A DNA stretch of 64,000 nt from Chloroflexota bacterium (GTDB taxonomy: Bacteria; Chloroflexota; Anaerolineae; UBA7937; B3-Chlor), in contig JAUVXJ010000002.1 in NCBI GenBank assembly GCA_030603665.1, forward strand, positions 310,001 through 374,000, read 5' to 3'. The notes under the pieces were generated by a model. The model made no database searches. It saw nothing but the letters and a program-made list of their open reading frames with translations, and was not told the DNA's origin. Position 1 is the first letter of the stretch. Each line of letters begins with the position of its first letter. The translations under genes were made by a program, and so were the position numbers. Below, piece after piece: positions 16,760 to 26,393 of the stretch.

Positions 16760-19735
16760 ATGTCGCGAGGTCGAAGCTGGGGCAGGGCCGACTCCAAGAA
16801 GATGGAGTACCTGGCTCTCTGCCTGATCGTGCTCCTGGGGGCGATCCTGCGTTTCTACCGGCTGGAGTCCATACCCGTCGGCCTCAGCGGCGACGAGGGA
16901 GCCGACGGCCTGGGAGCAAGACGCATCCTGAGTGGCGAGGAACTCCCCATCTTCATCACCGAGGACTTCGGAGAGGAGCCGATGCACACCTACATGGTGG
17001 CCCTCTCCTTTGCCCTGTGGGGCGTCCAGCTGTGGGCTATTCGCTTCGTCTCTGTTTTCGTTGGCATCATCACCATTCCCGTGATCTTCTGGCTGGCTAA
17101 GGAGTTGCTTCGACAAGAAGGGCGCGGACCCTCGCTTGTACCCATCCTTTCAGCCTTCTTTCTCTCCACCTCTTACTGGCACATTATCTACAGCCGCGCA
17201 GGGCTGGAAGTGGTCGCACTGCCTCTCTTCTCCTGCGCACTGCTGTACTTCCTCTGGCGAGGAATCCGCACCGACAGACGATGGACATTCGTCGTATCCG
17301 GCCTCATACTCGGAGCGAGCCTCTATTCCTATCGCGGAGCGCGCTTCTTGCCCATCCTTCTCTCCGTCTTCTTCGGAGGATGGGTGATCATCAGCCGGGA
17401 ATTCAGACGCCGCCACCTCGTCAATCTGGTCCTCGTGGCCCTGGTGGCGGCCGTCGTGTGCGCTCCTCTGGGCTTATATGCCCTTGCATATCCGGACATC
17501 TTCTTCGCTCGCGAAATGCACGTCTCAATCTTCAACGCTGAGTGGGGCCGAGGCTCGCCTCTCCAGGCTTTTGGCTACGCTGTGGTCAAGACCCTGGGTA
17601 TGTTCAACTTCCAGGGCGACCCGCAGTTCGATCGCAATCCCGGGCGAAGACCGGTCCTTGACCCCATCAGTTCCCTGTGTTTCCTGGTCGGTCTAGCCAT
17701 CGCCCTTTGGCGCTGGAAACGCCCCCACTGGCTGTTCATCGTCGTCTGGTTCCTGGTCATGGCTCTGCCCGGGGCTTTCACCGCCGAGGCTCTCCCCCAT
17801 TTCCACCGTGCCATAGGGGCGCTTCCACCCCTATGTCTGTTGTGCGCTGTGGGAGTATCGTGGGTGAAACAACGTCTGGAGAGCGGTATCACCTGGAGCG
17901 GAGCTCGTGCTACCTCGTGGGCATTCCTGTGCCTGATCCTCGTGTCGACCACCGCGCTCAGCTATCGAGACTACTTCCTCCCCTGGCAAAGACAGCTCGA
18001 TGAGGGTCAGATCATCGGCCGCAGTTTCATGGAGGCTGCAGAGGTGATGAACGCCACCCGCATACCGGGCGGCGTCTGGATCTTGCCCGCTTCGTCTCTG
18101 CGACCACGCAACCTTCCCTACTATGAGGCCAGTTTCCTCTACGACGGTCCTGAGCCCGAGTACACGCTCAACGTTGACGAGAGGACCGCCCCGGCCGAGC
18201 TCTCGGAGATAACACAGGGCCACCAGCGAGCTGCCGTGATCAACTGGAAGGAGTATGTGCTGGAAGAGGCCTATCTCTCGCTGGACTCCGATCCCAAGGG
18301 ACTGCTTGACTTTCTCTTCAGGAAATACGGCAGGCACATCCGCACGGAACCTCACCAGAGCTTCGACCTGGTACTTTACGAGATCCCCCCTGCCACAGAC
18401 TTCGCCATCGCCCAATCGCCGGAGCCCTCAACCGCCCATTTCGGGGGCCAACTCCAGCTCCAGGGCGTGGCCTACGGTGGCTCCTCGTTGCACCCCACCA
18501 GCACCGCGGAAGAAGTGGAGAGCCAGACACTGCCCTCGGGCAAATCAGGGTGGGTAGTCTTACAGTGGCAAGCACTCCAAGACATGGATCTTGACTACAA
18601 GGTGGCTGTGTACCTCCTCGACCCAAGGGGCCGAGTAGCTGGCCAGGTGGATAAGCTGCTGCTCAGCAACTACCTGGAACCCACATCGTTCTGGCAGCCA
18701 GACCAGGAGGAGATGGACTACTACACACTGCCCTCCATGCCAGCCACTCCCCCTGGTGAGTACACCGTTGTGGTCGCCGTGTATGACGCAGAGAGCGGAG
18801 CCAGACTGCCGATCGTCGATGCCGCAACCGACGCCAGCACAAACAGCCTGACCGTGGGCAAACTCCAGGTTGTCAGGCCGCTGGCGCCTCCCCAGGTAGA
18901 ACCCATGGAGCAACTTCCCGCTGACCAAGCGGATATCGCCCCCAGCCTACAACTCCTGGGCTATGACCTTCCTGCTAGAGCCGCCAGTCCCGGCGAAACC
19001 GTGAGAATCGCCCTCTACTGGCAGGCCACCGAGGATCTGACCCACGACTACCTCTTCTCAGTGCAGCTGAGAGACGAAGAAAGACACATCTGGCTGGAAC
19101 AAGAGGGTCGGCCCGTCGATGACACTTATCCGACGACAGAGTGGAAGGACGGGGAGATCATCAAAGACTGGCACGACCTGCGCCTGCCCCCCGATACCTC
19201 GCCCGGCAGCCACGAACTCCTGCTCAAGATCACTGAGGGAGGAGAGGCAGTTGGGGAGACAACCCTCGGCTACCTTGAGGTGGAAGGACGGCCGAGGGTG
19301 TTCTCCGTTCCCGAGATACAGCATCCCATGGAAATGAGACTCGGAGACGGCGCTCTGTTCCTTGGCTACGACTTGATCAGCGATGCGGCCAGACCGGGCG
19401 CTGCCCTGCAGCTCATCCTGTACTGGCAAGCCCTGGAGGAGATGGCGGTGTCCTACACCGTCTTCGCCCATGTCCTGGACGCAGAAGAGCAGGTGTGGGG
19501 CCAGATGGACAGCGTTCCCTTGAGAGGAGAAGCCCCCACGACGAGCTGGGTAGCGGGTGAGGTGATCTCTGACCCCTACGAAATCATGGTGGACGCGGAT
19601 ACTCCCGCAGGTGACTACGTCATCGAGATCGGCATGTATGACGCCAGCACGGGGCGCCGCCTACTGGTGTCCACAGATGAGGCACAGGCGGAGGCAGACC
19701 GTCTCCTCCTCGGGGAGGTACAGATAGTCCAATGA
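16760..19735 (+). CDS. GT39-like (GT-C) membrane glycosyltransferase with three C-terminal modules (A-B-C)
   Basis: A 991-residue paralogue. The membrane domain (about 17-430) carries D45-E46 (LSGDEGADG), GEEPMHTYMV and SYWHIIYSRAG. The tail contains module A (about 560-715, WVVLQWQ and MDYYTLPSMPATPPGEY), module B (about 725-865) and module C (about 866-991, SYTVFAHVLD, GEVISDPYEI). The final ~120 residues are nearly the same as those of the next gene, for example QMDSVPLRGEAPTTSWV, pointing to recent duplication or gene conversion. AGGAGAG precedes the ATG. Predicted to transfer a sugar from polyprenyl phosphate outside the cell; acceptor unknown. Confidence 0.8.
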   Translation: MSRGRSWGRADSKKMEYLALCLIVLLGAILRFYRLESIPVGLSGDEGADGLGARRILSGEELPIFITEDFGEEPMHTYMVALSFALWGVQLWAIRFVSVFVGIITIPVIFWLAKELLRQEGRGPSLVPILSAFFLSTSYWHIIYSRAGLEVVALPLFSCALLYFLWRGIRTDRRWTFVVSGLILGASLYSYRGARFLPILLSVFFGGWVIISREFRRRHLVNLVLVALVAAVVCAPLGLYALAYPDIFFAREMHVSIFNAEWGRGSPLQAFGYAVVKTLGMFNFQGDPQFDRNPGRRPVLDPISSLCFLVGLAIALWRWKRPHWLFIVVWFLVMALPGAFTAEALPHFHRAIGALPPLCLLCAVGVSWVKQRLESGITWSGARATSWAFLCLILVSTTALSYRDYFLPWQRQLDEGQIIGRSFMEAAEVMNATRIPGGVWILPASSLRPRNLPYYEASFLYDGPEPEYTLNVDERTAPAELSEITQGHQRAAVINWKEYVLEEAYLSLDSDPKGLLDFLFRKYGRHIRTEPHQSFDLVLYEIPPATDFAIAQSPEPSTAHFGGQLQLQGVAYGGSSLHPTSTAEEVESQTLPSGKSGWVVLQWQALQDMDLDYKVAVYLLDPRGRVAGQVDKLLLSNYLEPTSFWQPDQEEMDYYTLPSMPATPPGEYTVVVAVYDAESGARLPIVDAATDASTNSLTVGKLQVVRPLAPPQVEPMEQLPADQADIAPSLQLLGYDLPARAASPGETVRIALYWQATEDLTHDYLFSVQLRDEERHIWLEQEGRPVDDTYPTTEWKDGEIIKDWHDLRLPPDTSPGSHELLLKITEGGEAVGETTLGYLEVEGRPRVFSVPEIQHPMEMRLGDGALFLGYDLISDAARPGAALQLILYWQALEEMAVSYTVFAHVLDAEEQVWGQMDSVPLRGEAPTTSWVAGEVISDPYEIMVDADTPAGDYVIEIGMYDASTGRRLLVSTDEAQAEADRLLLGEVQIVQ

Positions 19736-19869
19736 TGGGTGCCAGGCGGTCCCGCCCAGCCAGGAGGCCGTTGAAGACCAACACGATACATAGTGGTGGA
19801 GTTGCTGGGCATGCAGTTGCCCTGCATCCAACCAAGACAGCCGGAGATCGCCGGTTTCCTGGTGCCTAG

Positions 19870-22704
19870 ATGATGTCTGCTGCCGTAGACACTCTCGTGC
19901 AATTCGCTGGCCCCGTGCTCGCCGGTCTGGCAGCGGCTGCTTTGGCCCACAGATGGCGACATAGAATCCAGGCTGGGATAGACCGCTGCAAGTCACTCAT
20001 CCCACCACGGCGAGCCTCCAGGGCCTCCTTGGTCTTCATCACCATAGTCTACATCGCAACCTTCTCCACGCTCTCCTTGGTGGCGCACTTCAACTTCCAT
20101 ACCCACAACGATCTGGCGATACATGCTCAAGTCATGTGGAACACGACTCAGGGCCGTTGGTTCGATACCACCCTCCTGGAGGACCGCCCAACCAACTACC
20201 TGGGCCACCACTTCTCGCCGGCTCTCCTGCTTCTCATGCCTCTCTACATCCTTTGGCCCGATGCAGCCTTGCTGTTAGTGGCGCAAACCTTCATTCTTGC
20301 GTTAGGGGTGGTGCCCATCTATCTCTATGCTCGTCGTGTGACCGGTAGCGAGATGGTCGCCGCCGCCCTGTCTGCAGCCTATTTGCTCTACCCTGCCCTG
20401 CACTACACCAATCTGTTTGATTTCCACGAGATTGTGTTGGCCGTACCGCTGCTCTCCTTCACGGCATACTGGTTGCTGACCGGGCGGTATCGCCTGTTCT
20501 TCGTCTTCTTGGCGTTGTCCCTGTTGGTGAAGGAAGAAATGATCCTCGTGGCCCTAGCCTTTCCCTGCTATCTCATCCTGGTGCAGAGGAAACGCCGCCT
20601 GGGACTCATGGCATTGCTTCTGGTCTTGCTCTCGGGTTTCCTGATCATAGGTGTAGCCATGCCCGCCCTGAGGGGAGATGCGTACTTTCCAAAGGGGCGC
20701 TACGACTACTTGGGCGCCACCGTCGGCGAAGTGGCCCGCTCGTTGGTGCTCAATCCCGCACTGGTCTTCCAGCACCTTGTGATACCAGCCAAGATCGAGT
20801 TCCTCTTGCTTCTACTCGTGCCTCTCGGTCTACTGCCCTTGTTGGGTCTCGACACGCTGATCTTCGCCCTACCCACTCTAGCGTATCTTCTGCTAAGTGA
20901 CTACGAACCACAGTATTCCATCACCTACCATTATGCCTCCCCTATGATCCCATTCCTGTTCTTGGCTGCCGCGACGGGAATAGGGCGACTGATGCGCTGG
21001 AGTGGGGGCTCCCTGGCAGTTGCCGCATCCGCCTTTGTTCTGGCTGCCAGCTTGGCGAGCTATCTACTCCACAGCCCAGGACCTCTAGCCAGGCATTTCA
21101 ACGAGAACAATGAATACGCCATCTGGCCGCACCTGCGCTCGGGCTACAGTGCTCTTGCCGCCATTCCCCCCGAGGCGCCGCTAATGACACCAGAGGAGTT
21201 CGCCCCCCATCTGGCGCAGAGAGAGCAAATCTACATCGAGAACGAGAACTACCTCCCTGTTGAATACATCCTACAGGAGACTGTGGCGCGGACGGCGAGT
21301 CCTCGCTATCCAGCTTTGATTCCAGACAGCAGAGGATTGCTCTACCCCTATTCCGAAACCGTCTTTGACCAGGATGGATACTGGGTTCGACGGTACGTGG
21401 AGTCTGTCCCCATCTCCCACGACGTGGTGGTGAGTTTTGACGACACACTAACCCTGCTGGCATATCAGTGGCGAGACGATCAAGGCCGCCCCCTTGCCCA
21501 AATAGTACCCGGAGCATACCTGGATCTATTGGTCGCCTGGAGGGCCGAGGGTCAGGCACTGGAGAGATACACCTTCTTCGTTCATCTCCTGGATCCGCAG
21601 TTCCATCGCCTGTCGCAAGTGGACCAGGAGGTGGAGGGGGGGGTCTATCCCACCGATCTGTGGGAGCCCGGGATGGTGGTTGCCGACCACTACAGGCTGA
21701 GCGTGCCCTGGGGCACCCCACCCGGCGAATACCACGTTCTCATCGGGGCCTACTCCAGCAGCAGCGGGCAGCGCCTGCCCCCAAAGTGTGGTGCGTGCGT
21801 CGTGCGAGACAACGCCCTCATTCTGGCCCCAGTTCAAGTGGTCAGACCCGCCTCTCAAGCGCCGCCGGGAGCCGTATCTCCCCAGCACCCCTTGAACATA
21901 CGCTTCAATAGCGAGATCGAGTTAGTTGGCTTTGATCTTGGATTGACTTCCATGCAACCAGGGGACACGGTCCCCCTCATCCTGACTTGGCGCGCCCTGG
22001 CCGATGTCACAGACACATATGCGATTTCGCTCGTGCTCGACCAGACGGATGGTGCCACCAGGCTGAGGTGTCTGGAGGAGCCAATCGGTCTCACGTACCC
22101 TTCCAGCGGATGGAAACGCTCCGAAGTCGTGCGGGACTGGCACGACATACATGTGCCCCTCGACGCGCCGCCGGGCAAGCACGAGCTCCTGCTGGAGGTC
22201 CGCCGGGGAGATGAGGTGATCGGCGAAACAAGCTTGGGACACGTCACAGTCTCTGGACGGATCCGGCAATTCGCTCTTCCCGAGATAGAGCACCCCACGG
22301 CAGCCAGAATCGGCGAGGGAGCGCTGCTTCTGGGATACGACCTCAGCAGCCAGGGGATAAGACCGGGCGACACGTTACGGTTCACCCTCTACTGGCAAGC
22401 TCTCGAGGAAATGCCCGTCTCGTACACAGTGTTCACTCACCTCCTGGACAAGGAAGGGCAGATCTGGGGCCAGATGGACAGCGTTCCTCTCAGAGGCGAA
22501 GCCCCCACCACAAGCTGGGTGACAGGAGAAATCATCTCTGACCAGTATGACATAGTCGTGGACCCAGAGGCCCCACCAGGCAACTACGTGATCGAAATCG
22601 GCGTGTATGACCCCAGCACGGGGCAGCGTTTGCCCGTCTTCGCGAACGGCCATAGCGAAGAGGGAGACAGGCTTCTGCTCGAGGAGGTCAAGATACTGCC
22701 GTGA
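19870..22704 (+). CDS. DUF2079-family polytopic membrane protein with three beta-sandwich modules
   Basis: A 944-residue protein. The membrane domain (about 8-430) matches DUF2079: HFNFHTHNDLAIHAQVMWN, LGHHFSPALLLLMPLY, and LFDFHEI followed by VKEEMI. DUF2079 proteins are GT-C-like and usually sit in glycan loci, but no reaction is assigned. The tail begins with a diverged module (about 495-655) and continues with module B (about 675-815) and module C (about 820-944). Module C is almost identical to that of the preceding GT39-like protein, although the membrane domains are unrelated, which suggests the tail moves between enzymes. The 134-bp gap before it is the largest inside the cluster. Confidence 0.78.
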   Translation: MMSAAVDTLVQFAGPVLAGLAAAALAHRWRHRIQAGIDRCKSLIPPRRASRASLVFITIVYIATFSTLSLVAHFNFHTHNDLAIHAQVMWNTTQGRWFDTTLLEDRPTNYLGHHFSPALLLLMPLYILWPDAALLLVAQTFILALGVVPIYLYARRVTGSEMVAAALSAAYLLYPALHYTNLFDFHEIVLAVPLLSFTAYWLLTGRYRLFFVFLALSLLVKEEMILVALAFPCYLILVQRKRRLGLMALLLVLLSGFLIIGVAMPALRGDAYFPKGRYDYLGATVGEVARSLVLNPALVFQHLVIPAKIEFLLLLLVPLGLLPLLGLDTLIFALPTLAYLLLSDYEPQYSITYHYASPMIPFLFLAAATGIGRLMRWSGGSLAVAASAFVLAASLASYLLHSPGPLARHFNENNEYAIWPHLRSGYSALAAIPPEAPLMTPEEFAPHLAQREQIYIENENYLPVEYILQETVARTASPRYPALIPDSRGLLYPYSETVFDQDGYWVRRYVESVPISHDVVVSFDDTLTLLAYQWRDDQGRPLAQIVPGAYLDLLVAWRAEGQALERYTFFVHLLDPQFHRLSQVDQEVEGGVYPTDLWEPGMVVADHYRLSVPWGTPPGEYHVLIGAYSSSSGQRLPPKCGACVVRDNALILAPVQVVRPASQAPPGAVSPQHPLNIRFNSEIELVGFDLGLTSMQPGDTVPLILTWRALADVTDTYAISLVLDQTDGATRLRCLEEPIGLTYPSSGWKRSEVVRDWHDIHVPLDAPPGKHELLLEVRRGDEVIGETSLGHVTVSGRIRQFALPEIEHPTAARIGEGALLLGYDLSSQGIRPGDTLRFTLYWQALEEMPVSYTVFTHLLDKEGQIWGQMDSVPLRGEAPTTSWVTGEIISDQYDIVVDPEAPPGNYVIEIGVYDPSTGQRLPVFANGHSEEGDRLLLEEVKILP

Positions 22705-22782
22705 ACGTACGCAGCCAGCATCGCTCGCTGACCCGCGGCATCGACGCTTGACAGTTTGCACCATGCATTGAAGACCTGATGT

Positions 22783-22811
22783 TTGACTGAGGCACTGGGA
22801 GCTAGTATAAT
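22783..22811 (+). promoter_or_regulatory. Promoter of the cytoplasmic glycosyltransferase genes
   Basis: TTGACT (22783-22788), a 17-bp spacer, then TATAAT (22806-22811), 72 bp before the GT4 gene. It separates the membrane-enzyme block from the soluble transferases. Confidence 0.7.
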
Positions 22812-22883
22812 GAGGCGAGTCTTCAACCTCCTCGCGGAGGCCGTGCTCAAGGTGGAGGCCAAGATGAGGAGAGCGGTAGCTAC

Positions 22884-23990
22884 ATGCGCATCGGGATTGA
22901 TGCCCGACTGGTCCACTATAGCCGAGCGGGTATCGGGCAATACATAGCTGGCCTGATAAAGGGATTAAGTGAGTGCGATGAGGACAATGAGTTTGTCCTC
23001 CTCCAGAGTCGCAAGGACAAATCCATCCTGGCTGACACGTCCAACTTCACCAGGAAATCCCTCTGGACCCCCAGCCACCATCGGCTAGAGCAGCTGGTTC
23101 TGCCCATCGAGATCAGCCCGCTGCGTCTCAATGTACTTCACAGTCCTGATTTCATCCCGCCGTTTCGGCGTGACTACAAATCAGTGATCACCGTCCACGA
23201 TCTGGCCTTTCTTCTCTACCCTCATTTCCTCACGGAAGAGAGCGCCCGATACTACGGCCAGATAGACCAAGCGGTGAGACACGCTGACCACATCATCGCC
23301 GATTCCGTCAGCACCAAGCGTGATATCATCAACTTCTTGGGCGTACCCGAAGCCAAGATCACAGTCATCTACGCAGCGGCAGATCGCGTCTATCGCCCCA
23401 TCGAAGATGAAGATCTCCTCGATCAGACGCAGCGACGTTACGGCCTTGACAAGCCATTCATACTCTTCGTCAGCACCATTGAGCCCAGGAAGAACCTGCC
23501 AACCCTCTTGCGCGCCTTTCGCCGACTGCTGGATCACTACAAACTAGAGGTGCAGCTGGCCGTGGCGGGACAACGCGGTTGGTTCTGCGGCGAGGTCTTC
23601 GCAGTAGCCGAGGAACTGGAGCTGGGGGATACTGTCGTCTTCCTGGGCCATGTGCCCGAAGATGACCTAGTGGTGCTGTATAACGCGGCTCGCATGCACG
23701 TGCACCCTTCCTTCTACGAAGGCTTTGGACTTCCGCCCCTAGAAGCCATGACCTGCGGCACCCCCACCATCGTAGCCAACGTATCCTCGCTCCCTGAGGT
23801 GGTAGGCGACGCCGCGCTGCTGGTCGGGCCAGAGCACACCGAGGGCTGGACTGTGGCCATGTGGCGGCTCCTCACCGACGACTCGCTCCATGCGGAGTTG
23901 GCGGAGAAAGGTCTTAGGCGAGCCAGGCTATTCTCCTGGGAGAAGGCTGCCCGACGCACACTCGAGCTCTACAGTCGATTGGCCGGATGA
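22884..23990 (+). CDS. Glycosyltransferase family 4
   Basis: A 368-residue cytoplasmic GT-B retaining glycosyltransferase. The N-terminal Rossmann domain starts with MRIGIDARLV and contains a Gly-rich loop (SRAGIGQY). The C-terminal domain holds the nucleotide-sugar motif EGFGLPPLE (E279 and E287, the E-x7-E signature) and FVSTIEPRKNLPTLLRAF. The family commonly adds mannose or rhamnose to lipid-linked glycans from NDP-sugars at the inner membrane face. Its stop overlaps the next start (ATGA), so the two transferases are translationally coupled. Length is normal. Confidence 0.88.
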   Translation: MRIGIDARLVHYSRAGIGQYIAGLIKGLSECDEDNEFVLLQSRKDKSILADTSNFTRKSLWTPSHHRLEQLVLPIEISPLRLNVLHSPDFIPPFRRDYKSVITVHDLAFLLYPHFLTEESARYYGQIDQAVRHADHIIADSVSTKRDIINFLGVPEAKITVIYAAADRVYRPIEDEDLLDQTQRRYGLDKPFILFVSTIEPRKNLPTLLRAFRRLLDHYKLEVQLAVAGQRGWFCGEVFAVAEELELGDTVVFLGHVPEDDLVVLYNAARMHVHPSFYEGFGLPPLEAMTCGTPTIVANVSSLPEVVGDAALLVGPEHTEGWTVAMWRLLTDDSLHAELAEKGLRRARLFSWEKAARRTLELYSRLAG

Positions 23991-25201
23991 GCCCGAAACT
24001 TCTCTTCCTGACACCCGACCTTCCGTATCCTCCGCATCAAGGAGCCGCTATCCGAACCTTCAACCTGATCAAGAACCTGGGCTCCACACACGAGATTCAT
24101 CTTCTTTCTTTCGTCCAGGGCAACCACGAGTCACCGCGAATCGAGGCCCTGCGTCAGTACTGTACCAGCGCGGAGACCGTTCCCTACCCCCACCGCTCGA
24201 CATGGCGTCGAGCGGCTTCAGTCCTCTTCTCTCCCAGCCCGGATATGGCTTTGCGCCTTCCCTCCTCTCATTTCGCCAATCAGTTACGGCTTCTTCTTTC
24301 GCGTGAGCGCTTTGATTTCGTCCAGATAGAAGCCATCGAGATGGCGCAGTATGGACTTGCCATCAAGGGAATGGAGTTATCATCTCCGCCCATCGTCGTC
24401 TTCGACGACATCAACGCCGAGTACCTGCTCCAAAGAAGGGCCTTCGAAGCAGACATCAGGCAGCCCACCCGCTGGCTAGGAGCGCTGTACTCGTTCATCC
24501 AATGGCGCAAGCTGCAGCGCTACGAACAGGATGTCTGCCGGCGGTTGGACAGAATCGTAGTCGTCTCTGACGCCGACGCCAAGGCGCTCCAGCGACTACT
24601 TCCGAGTTTGCCGTTCACGGTCGTGCCCAACGGCGTCGACACACAGTACTTCCAATCTGGCGACCCCAGGGACGAGTCGGATACGACGCTCGTCTTCACC
24701 GGCAAGATGGATTTCCGACCCAACGTTGATGCCGCACTATGGTTTGCGAAGGAGGTGCTGCCCCTCATCCGAGTGGAGATCCCAGATGCCATGGTGAAGG
24801 TTGTGGGACGAAACCCTCACCCTCGACTGCAGGCCCTGCAGCAAACACCGAACGTGATACTCACGGGCTACGTTGACGACGTGCGGCCTTACATCCGGGA
24901 GGCCGCGGTCTATGTGGTTCCTCTGAGAGTAGGCGGTGGAACCCGCCTCAAGATCCTGGAAGCAATGTCCATGTCCAAGGCGATAGTGTCCACATCTCTG
25001 GGAAGCGAAGGAATAGAAGTGGGACACGGCCGCGACTTGGTGATCGCTGATGAACCTGCATCTTTTTCCAGAGCTGTCATCGACCTGATGAGGGATGGCG
25101 AACAGCGCAGGAGACTGGGCCTGGCCGCCCGCAGTCTCGCACAGTCCAAGCACGACTGGCAACACATCGCACCCTTGCTGGAGCGCGTGTATGAAGGCTA
25201 G
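23987..25201 (+). CDS. Glycosyltransferase family 4 (GT-B)
   Basis: A 404-residue GT-B glycosyltransferase. The N-terminal domain begins with LLFLTPDLPYPPHQGAAIR, typical of sugar transferases annotated for PEP-CTERM/XrtA or capsule loci. The C-terminal domain has VPNGVDTQYF, VFTGKMDFRPNVDA and VPLRVGGGTRLKILEAM, where the last Glu is the nucleotide-sugar contact. ATGA overlap with the upstream GT4 gene and an 11-bp overlap with the downstream GT9 gene make a tight three-gene unit. Specificity cannot be told from sequence. Confidence 0.88.
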   Translation: MSPKLLFLTPDLPYPPHQGAAIRTFNLIKNLGSTHEIHLLSFVQGNHESPRIEALRQYCTSAETVPYPHRSTWRRAASVLFSPSPDMALRLPSSHFANQLRLLLSRERFDFVQIEAIEMAQYGLAIKGMELSSPPIVVFDDINAEYLLQRRAFEADIRQPTRWLGALYSFIQWRKLQRYEQDVCRRLDRIVVVSDADAKALQRLLPSLPFTVVPNGVDTQYFQSGDPRDESDTTLVFTGKMDFRPNVDAALWFAKEVLPLIRVEIPDAMVKVVGRNPHPRLQALQQTPNVILTGYVDDVRPYIREAAVYVVPLRVGGGTRLKILEAMSMSKAIVSTSLGSEGIEVGHGRDLVIADEPASFSRAVIDLMRDGEQRRRLGLAARSLAQSKHDWQHIAPLLERVYEG

Positions 25202-26363
25202 GGTGCGAACCCCGATTCTACGCACAGTGGCCTGGGCCACCAGACCTCTCTCACAGCGAGGCGCATCCCTGTCACCCACCGCGCCTCTCCGCATCCTGCT
25301 CATCCGGCCCGATCACATAGGAGACGTACTCTTTGCGACTCCAGCCATCCGAAGTCTGCGTTCATCTCTCCCTGACGCCCACATCGCCTGTATGGTTGGA
25401 CCCTGGGCCATCGAGGTCGTGCAGCACAACCAATGCTTGGATCAGGTGACCACCTGTCCTTTCCCCGGATTCACGCGACACCCCAAGAGACATCTGCTGG
25501 AGCCTTATTCGGTGCTCTGGAGTTATGCCCGAGCGCTCAGGGGCCAGTTCTTCGACATGGCCCTGATACTGCGCTTCGACCACTGGTGGGGAGCTATGCT
25601 GGCCTATTGGGCAGGGATCCCCCGCCGAATCGGCTATGCGCTGCCACCCGTGTCCCCCTTCCTCACAGAGAGTCTGCCATACAGCAGCGACAGGCACGAA
25701 GTGGAACAGAACATGCGTATGGTCGAAGCCATCGTAGGCAGAGAACTGGCGTACCCCGGCCCCCTGGAGTTCACCCCACAGCCAGATGACGTCAGGACGG
25801 CTGCTCGGCTCCTTGCAGGTGCGGAGGCCGATGGAGGATACTTATGCGTTCACCCAGGAGCGGGTGCTCCCGTCAAGCTGTGGCGGCAGGAGGCCTTCGC
25901 CCAGGTGGGCGACACACTAGCCAGGCAGTACGGCCTTCGGGTGGTCATCACGGGTACTGCGGGTGAGCGGCACCTGACTCAGAGTATTGCCGAGCGGATG
26001 AAAACCGACCCCCTCTTGATCATGGGTGAGACCAATCTGGGAGAACTGGCGGCTGTCATGGCACGATGCAGACTGGTAATTGGCGTAGATAGCGGCCCGC
26101 TACACCTGGCTGTCTCTCAAGGGGTCCCCACCGTTCACCTCTTCGGCCCAGTCGATCATCGCGCTTTCGGACCCTGGGGTGATTCCAATAGACACCTCGT
26201 TGTGGTAGCGAACACTGACTGCATCCCCTGCAACCGGCTCGACTACGGTCCAGACGAGTTAGAAGATCATCCCTGCGTGCGTTCCATCTCAGTGGATCAA
26301 GTGTTGGAGGCGGCCGACTCTCTCCTCAGGAATGATAGCCATCCTGGTAGAGGGATGGTATAA
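25191..26363 (+). CDS. Glycosyltransferase family 9 (heptosyltransferase-like)
   Basis: A 390-residue GT-B protein of family 9. After a short N-terminal extension it reads LRILLIRPDHIGDVLFATPAI, the family's donor-site loop. The C-terminal domain has CVHPGAGAPVKLW, GVDSGPLHLAVSQGVPTVHLFGP and a late Cys pair. The family uses ADP-heptose or related donors. An ADP-heptose-type adenylyltransferase gene lies at 49.1 kb in this window, which makes a heptose donor plausible. The start at 25191 has GGAG 7 nt upstream and overlaps the previous gene by 11 bp; a longer open frame from 25095 lies inside that gene and is rejected. Confidence 0.87.
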   Translation: MKARVRTPILRTVAWATRPLSQRGASLSPTAPLRILLIRPDHIGDVLFATPAIRSLRSSLPDAHIACMVGPWAIEVVQHNQCLDQVTTCPFPGFTRHPKRHLLEPYSVLWSYARALRGQFFDMALILRFDHWWGAMLAYWAGIPRRIGYALPPVSPFLTESLPYSSDRHEVEQNMRMVEAIVGRELAYPGPLEFTPQPDDVRTAARLLAGAEADGGYLCVHPGAGAPVKLWRQEAFAQVGDTLARQYGLRVVITGTAGERHLTQSIAERMKTDPLLIMGETNLGELAAVMARCRLVIGVDSGPLHLAVSQGVPTVHLFGPVDHRAFGPWGDSNRHLVVVANTDCIPCNRLDYGPDELEDHPCVRSISVDQVLEAADSLLRNDSHPGRGMV

Positions 26364-26365
26364 TA
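26360..26365 (+). promoter_or_regulatory. Extended -10 promoter before the methyltransferase gene
   Basis: TGGTATAAT gives an extended -10 (TATAAT at 26360-26365), 28 bp before the start codon. No good -35 box is visible at the expected distance. It overlaps the end of the GT9 gene. Confidence 0.5.
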
Positions 26366-26393
26366 GCACACAATCCTAGATCTGGGAGCAAGC

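Noticed and set aside
25095-25190. Longer N-terminus for the GT9 gene
   Set aside because: It would lie inside the GT4 gene. The ATG at 25191 has a proper Shine-Dalgarno and the family core starts soon after.
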